Shown here piece by piece: positions 7,362 through 8,567 of a DNA stretch of 8,567 nt. Under the pieces are notes generated by a model, which saw only the letters and a list, made by a program, of their open reading frames with translations, ran no database searches and was not told where the DNA came from. The first letter of the stretch is position 1. The number at the start of each line of letters is the position of its first letter. This stretch comes from Clostridiales bacterium (GTDB lineage Bacteria; Bacillota; Clostridia; Lachnospirales; Lachnospiraceae): positions 1-8,567 of the forward strand of contig JAJUHH010000107.1 in assembly GCA_029267975.1 (NCBI GenBank), written 5' to 3'. The position numbers and the translations under genes were made by a program.

Positions 7362-8439
7362 CTGAGCTTACCTCCTTATTCTCGTTATTTGCGACCGTTT
7401 CTGACTCTGCCGCAGGATCCGTCTCTTCCTCCTGATTAACTGCAATCTCTGTCTCATCCTGAGCTGCAAAAACAGGAGCAGCATCCACTTCAATGGGTGT
7501 TGGCTTATCCTTATTGGTAACCTTAAGGAAGATATCCTCCAGACTCATGCGGATGGATTGCATCTCAAGGATAGGTGTCTTTGCTTCCACAAGCACATTG
7601 AATACTTCTTCTCTGATATCCTCCTTCTCACCGCAGAATACGGTAAGCTCAACAACACCTTCGCTGACAGGAGGATTTTCCTTGATTTTCTTGATCCGAC
7701 GTACTTTCTTTAAGGCTGTGATAATTGTCTGCTTATTTCCCTTGACTGAGAGCTTTAAACCTCCTGTAGCACCAAGGCGTACACTTAAGTTCTCCGGCTT
7801 ATCAGAAATAATTAATTTACCCCGGTCAATAATCATAATCGTATCACAGACTGCACTTACTTCCTGCATAATATGTGAGCTTAAAATAATGGTATGTTTC
7901 TTGCTTAATTCCTTAATCAATTCACGGATTTCAATAATCTGCTTCGGGTCAAGGCCAACGGTAGGCTCGTCTAGAATAATCAGTTCAGGATATCCCATAA
8001 TAGCCTGAGCTAAACCGACTCTTTGCTTATAACCCTTGGATAAGTGCTTGATCAGACGGCCGGACATAGCGGTGATTCTGGTTGCATGCATGATGTCTTC
8101 AATCATCTGCTTCTTCTCACTCTTCTTCACCTTCTTAATGTCAGCAACAAAGTTAAGATATTCTCTGACTGTCATGTCAGGGTAGAGGGGCGGAAATTCT
8201 GGCAGATAGCCGATCATTTTCTTTACTTCTTCCGGCTCCTCAAACACGTCCTTCCCATTTACCAGTACCGAACCTTCTGTTGCCGATATATAACCGGTAA
8301 TTATGTTCATAGTTGTCGTCTTACCGGCACCATTGGGACCCAGGAAACCCAGGATTTGTCCCTTTTCAACGGTAAAGGTTAAATGATCCACAGCGGTATG
8401 ATCACCGTAACGTTTCACTAAATTTTTTACCTCAATCAA
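7345..8439 (-). CDS. ABC transporter ATP-binding protein (GldA/ABC-2 type) with acidic C-terminal tail
   Basis: Reading from the TTG at 8439, the 364-residue product begins MIEVKNLVKRYG. It carries Walker A GPNGAGKT (34-41), a Q-loop position YLPEF where Glu replaces Gln (E81), and the signature LSKGYKQR (133-140). Next come Walker B LIILDEP with catalytic Glu158, D-loop GLDP (162-165) and switch His189. Residues of about 200-308 match the accessory region usual in ABC-2 ATPases, ending in SLEDIFLKVT. The following 56 residues (309-364) are an added Glu/Asp-rich tail. The subunit would sit on the cytoplasmic face and power the GldF-like permease encoded next. A longer frame reaches a TTG at 8499, but homologues start at the IEVKNL position and AAGGAGG lies 8 nt before the 8439 TTG. 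It is the first gene of the operon in this window; whether other genes precede it cannot be seen. Confidence 0.92.
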   Translation of the reverse strand: MIEVKNLVKRYGDHTAVDHLTFTVEKGQILGFLGPNGAGKTTTMNIITGYISATEGSVLVNGKDVFEEPEEVKKMIGYLPEFPPLYPDMTVREYLNFVADIKKVKKSEKKQMIEDIMHATRITAMSGRLIKHLSKGYKQRVGLAQAIMGYPELIILDEPTVGLDPKQIIEIRELIKELSKKHTIILSSHIMQEVSAVCDTIMIIDRGKLIISDKPENLSVRLGATGGLKLSVKGNKQTIITALKKVRRIKKIKENPPVSEGVVELTVFCGEKEDIREEVFNVLVEAKTPILEMQSIRMSLEDIFLKVTNKDKPTPIEVDAAPVFAAQDETEIAVNQEEETDPAAESETVANNENKEVSSDVGNI

Positions 8440-8447
8440 AATTTTCT

Positions 8448-8454
8448 CCTCCTT
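8448..8454 (-). promoter_or_regulatory. Ribosome binding site that selects the TTG start of the ABC ATPase
   Basis: A perfect minus-strand AAGGAGG (8454-8448) sits 8 nt before TTG 8439-8437. The protein from that codon begins exactly where ABC ATPases normally begin, so the 20 codons upstream to 8499 are best read as leader DNA rather than coding sequence. Confidence 0.85.
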
Positions 8455-8542
8455 ATAATATTTGTCCGTGCTTTCCCTGTCCACCTTAGAACCGGGCAAA
8501 ACCGAACCCTCAATAATTCCAATTCTACACCCAGATTACGAA

Positions 8543-8560
8543 AATTTTGTGAACAAAATT
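8543..8560. promoter_or_regulatory. Perfect 18-bp palindrome, possible operator upstream of the ABC operon
   Basis: AATTTTGT-GA-ACAAAATT has two perfect 8-bp arms around a 2-bp centre. It lies about 104-121 nt upstream of the TTG start of the ABC ATPase, within the 128 nt of leader DNA at the window's right end. With a 2-nt loop it is unlikely to act as an RNA hairpin, so a dimeric repressor or activator site is the more natural reading. It resembles but does not match the CodY box (AATTTTCWGAAAATT), and its TTGTGAA/TTCACAA half-sites overlap rather than being spaced as in Rex sites. A TAGAAT at 8527-8522 downstream could be a -10 but has no convincing -35. Confidence 0.35.
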
Positions 8561-8567
8561 GAGAAAA

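Noticed and set aside
7493..8008. 171-codon plus-strand open frame opposite the ABC ATPase
   Set aside because: It is the antisense of conserved ATPase motifs (Walker B, D-loop and H-switch regions), so its openness reflects the codon use of the real gene.
8455..8483. Minus-strand TGGACA, 17 nt, TATTAT as a promoter for the ABC operon
   Set aside because: The hexamers and spacing fit well, but the predicted start would fall at the end of the AAGGAGG site, removing the ribosome site from the transcript. The true promoter is more likely further upstream.
8440..8499. 20-codon N-terminal extension of the ABC ATPase starting at TTG 8499
   Set aside because: The extension is not ABC-like, and its codons run through a perfect ribosome site that is well placed for the TTG at 8439, where family members begin.

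Overview
The window looks like chromosome from a Gram-positive, low-to-moderate-GC anaerobe of the Clostridia, most likely a Lachnospiraceae-type organism. The evidence is strong AAGGAGG ribosome binding sites on nearly every gene, TTG and GTG starts backed by those sites, sigma-A-type promoter spelling, and a large surface-anchored SpoIID/LytB-family protein with a degenerate SLH-like N-terminus. The genus cannot be fixed from the sequence alone. I see no phage genes, transposase, rRNA, tRNA or CRISPR array.

Layout. Positions 1-680 (+) hold the 3' part of a YihY/BrkB-family membrane protein whose first part lies outside the window. It meets tail to tail, with a 14-nt overlap, a 2.56-kb gene on the minus strand (667-3225) for a membrane-anchored SpoIID/LytB-domain protein. 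A 288-nt intergenic stretch (3226-3513) follows. It holds that gene's RBS and a well-formed extended -10 promoter, a possible decayed coding remnant, and a strong intrinsic terminator for the next operon. From 8439 down to 3514 on the minus strand runs a compact four-gene operon: an ABC ATPase starting at TTG, a GldF-like ABC-2 permease, a GldG-like auxiliary membrane protein, and a lipid-facing or extracytoplasmic DUF4340-type protein. The first junction overlaps by 17 nt, the second has a 30-nt gap, and the third is a TAATG overlap. Positions 8440-8567 are upstream leader sequence carrying a perfect 18-bp AT-rich palindrome.

How the parts work together. The four-gene operon is the Gld-type ABC exporter module as found outside Bacteroidetes. 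The ATPase drives the polytopic permease. The GldG-like subunit (one TM helix at each end and a large outer domain) and the DUF4340 protein (one N-terminal TM helix and a repeated outer domain) probably form an extracytoplasmic assembly on top of it. Its substrate is unknown. The SpoIID-like gene has its own promoter and is probably a peptidoglycan-acting (lytic transglycosylase family) cell-surface protein rather than the sporulation SpoIID itself. Nothing here amounts to a demonstrably new system. The most interesting items are the internal three-part repeat of the DUF4340 protein, the acidic C-terminal tail on the ATPase, the SLH-like/SpoIID fusion, the possible gene remnant at 3305-3450, and the operator-like palindrome upstream of the ABC operon.
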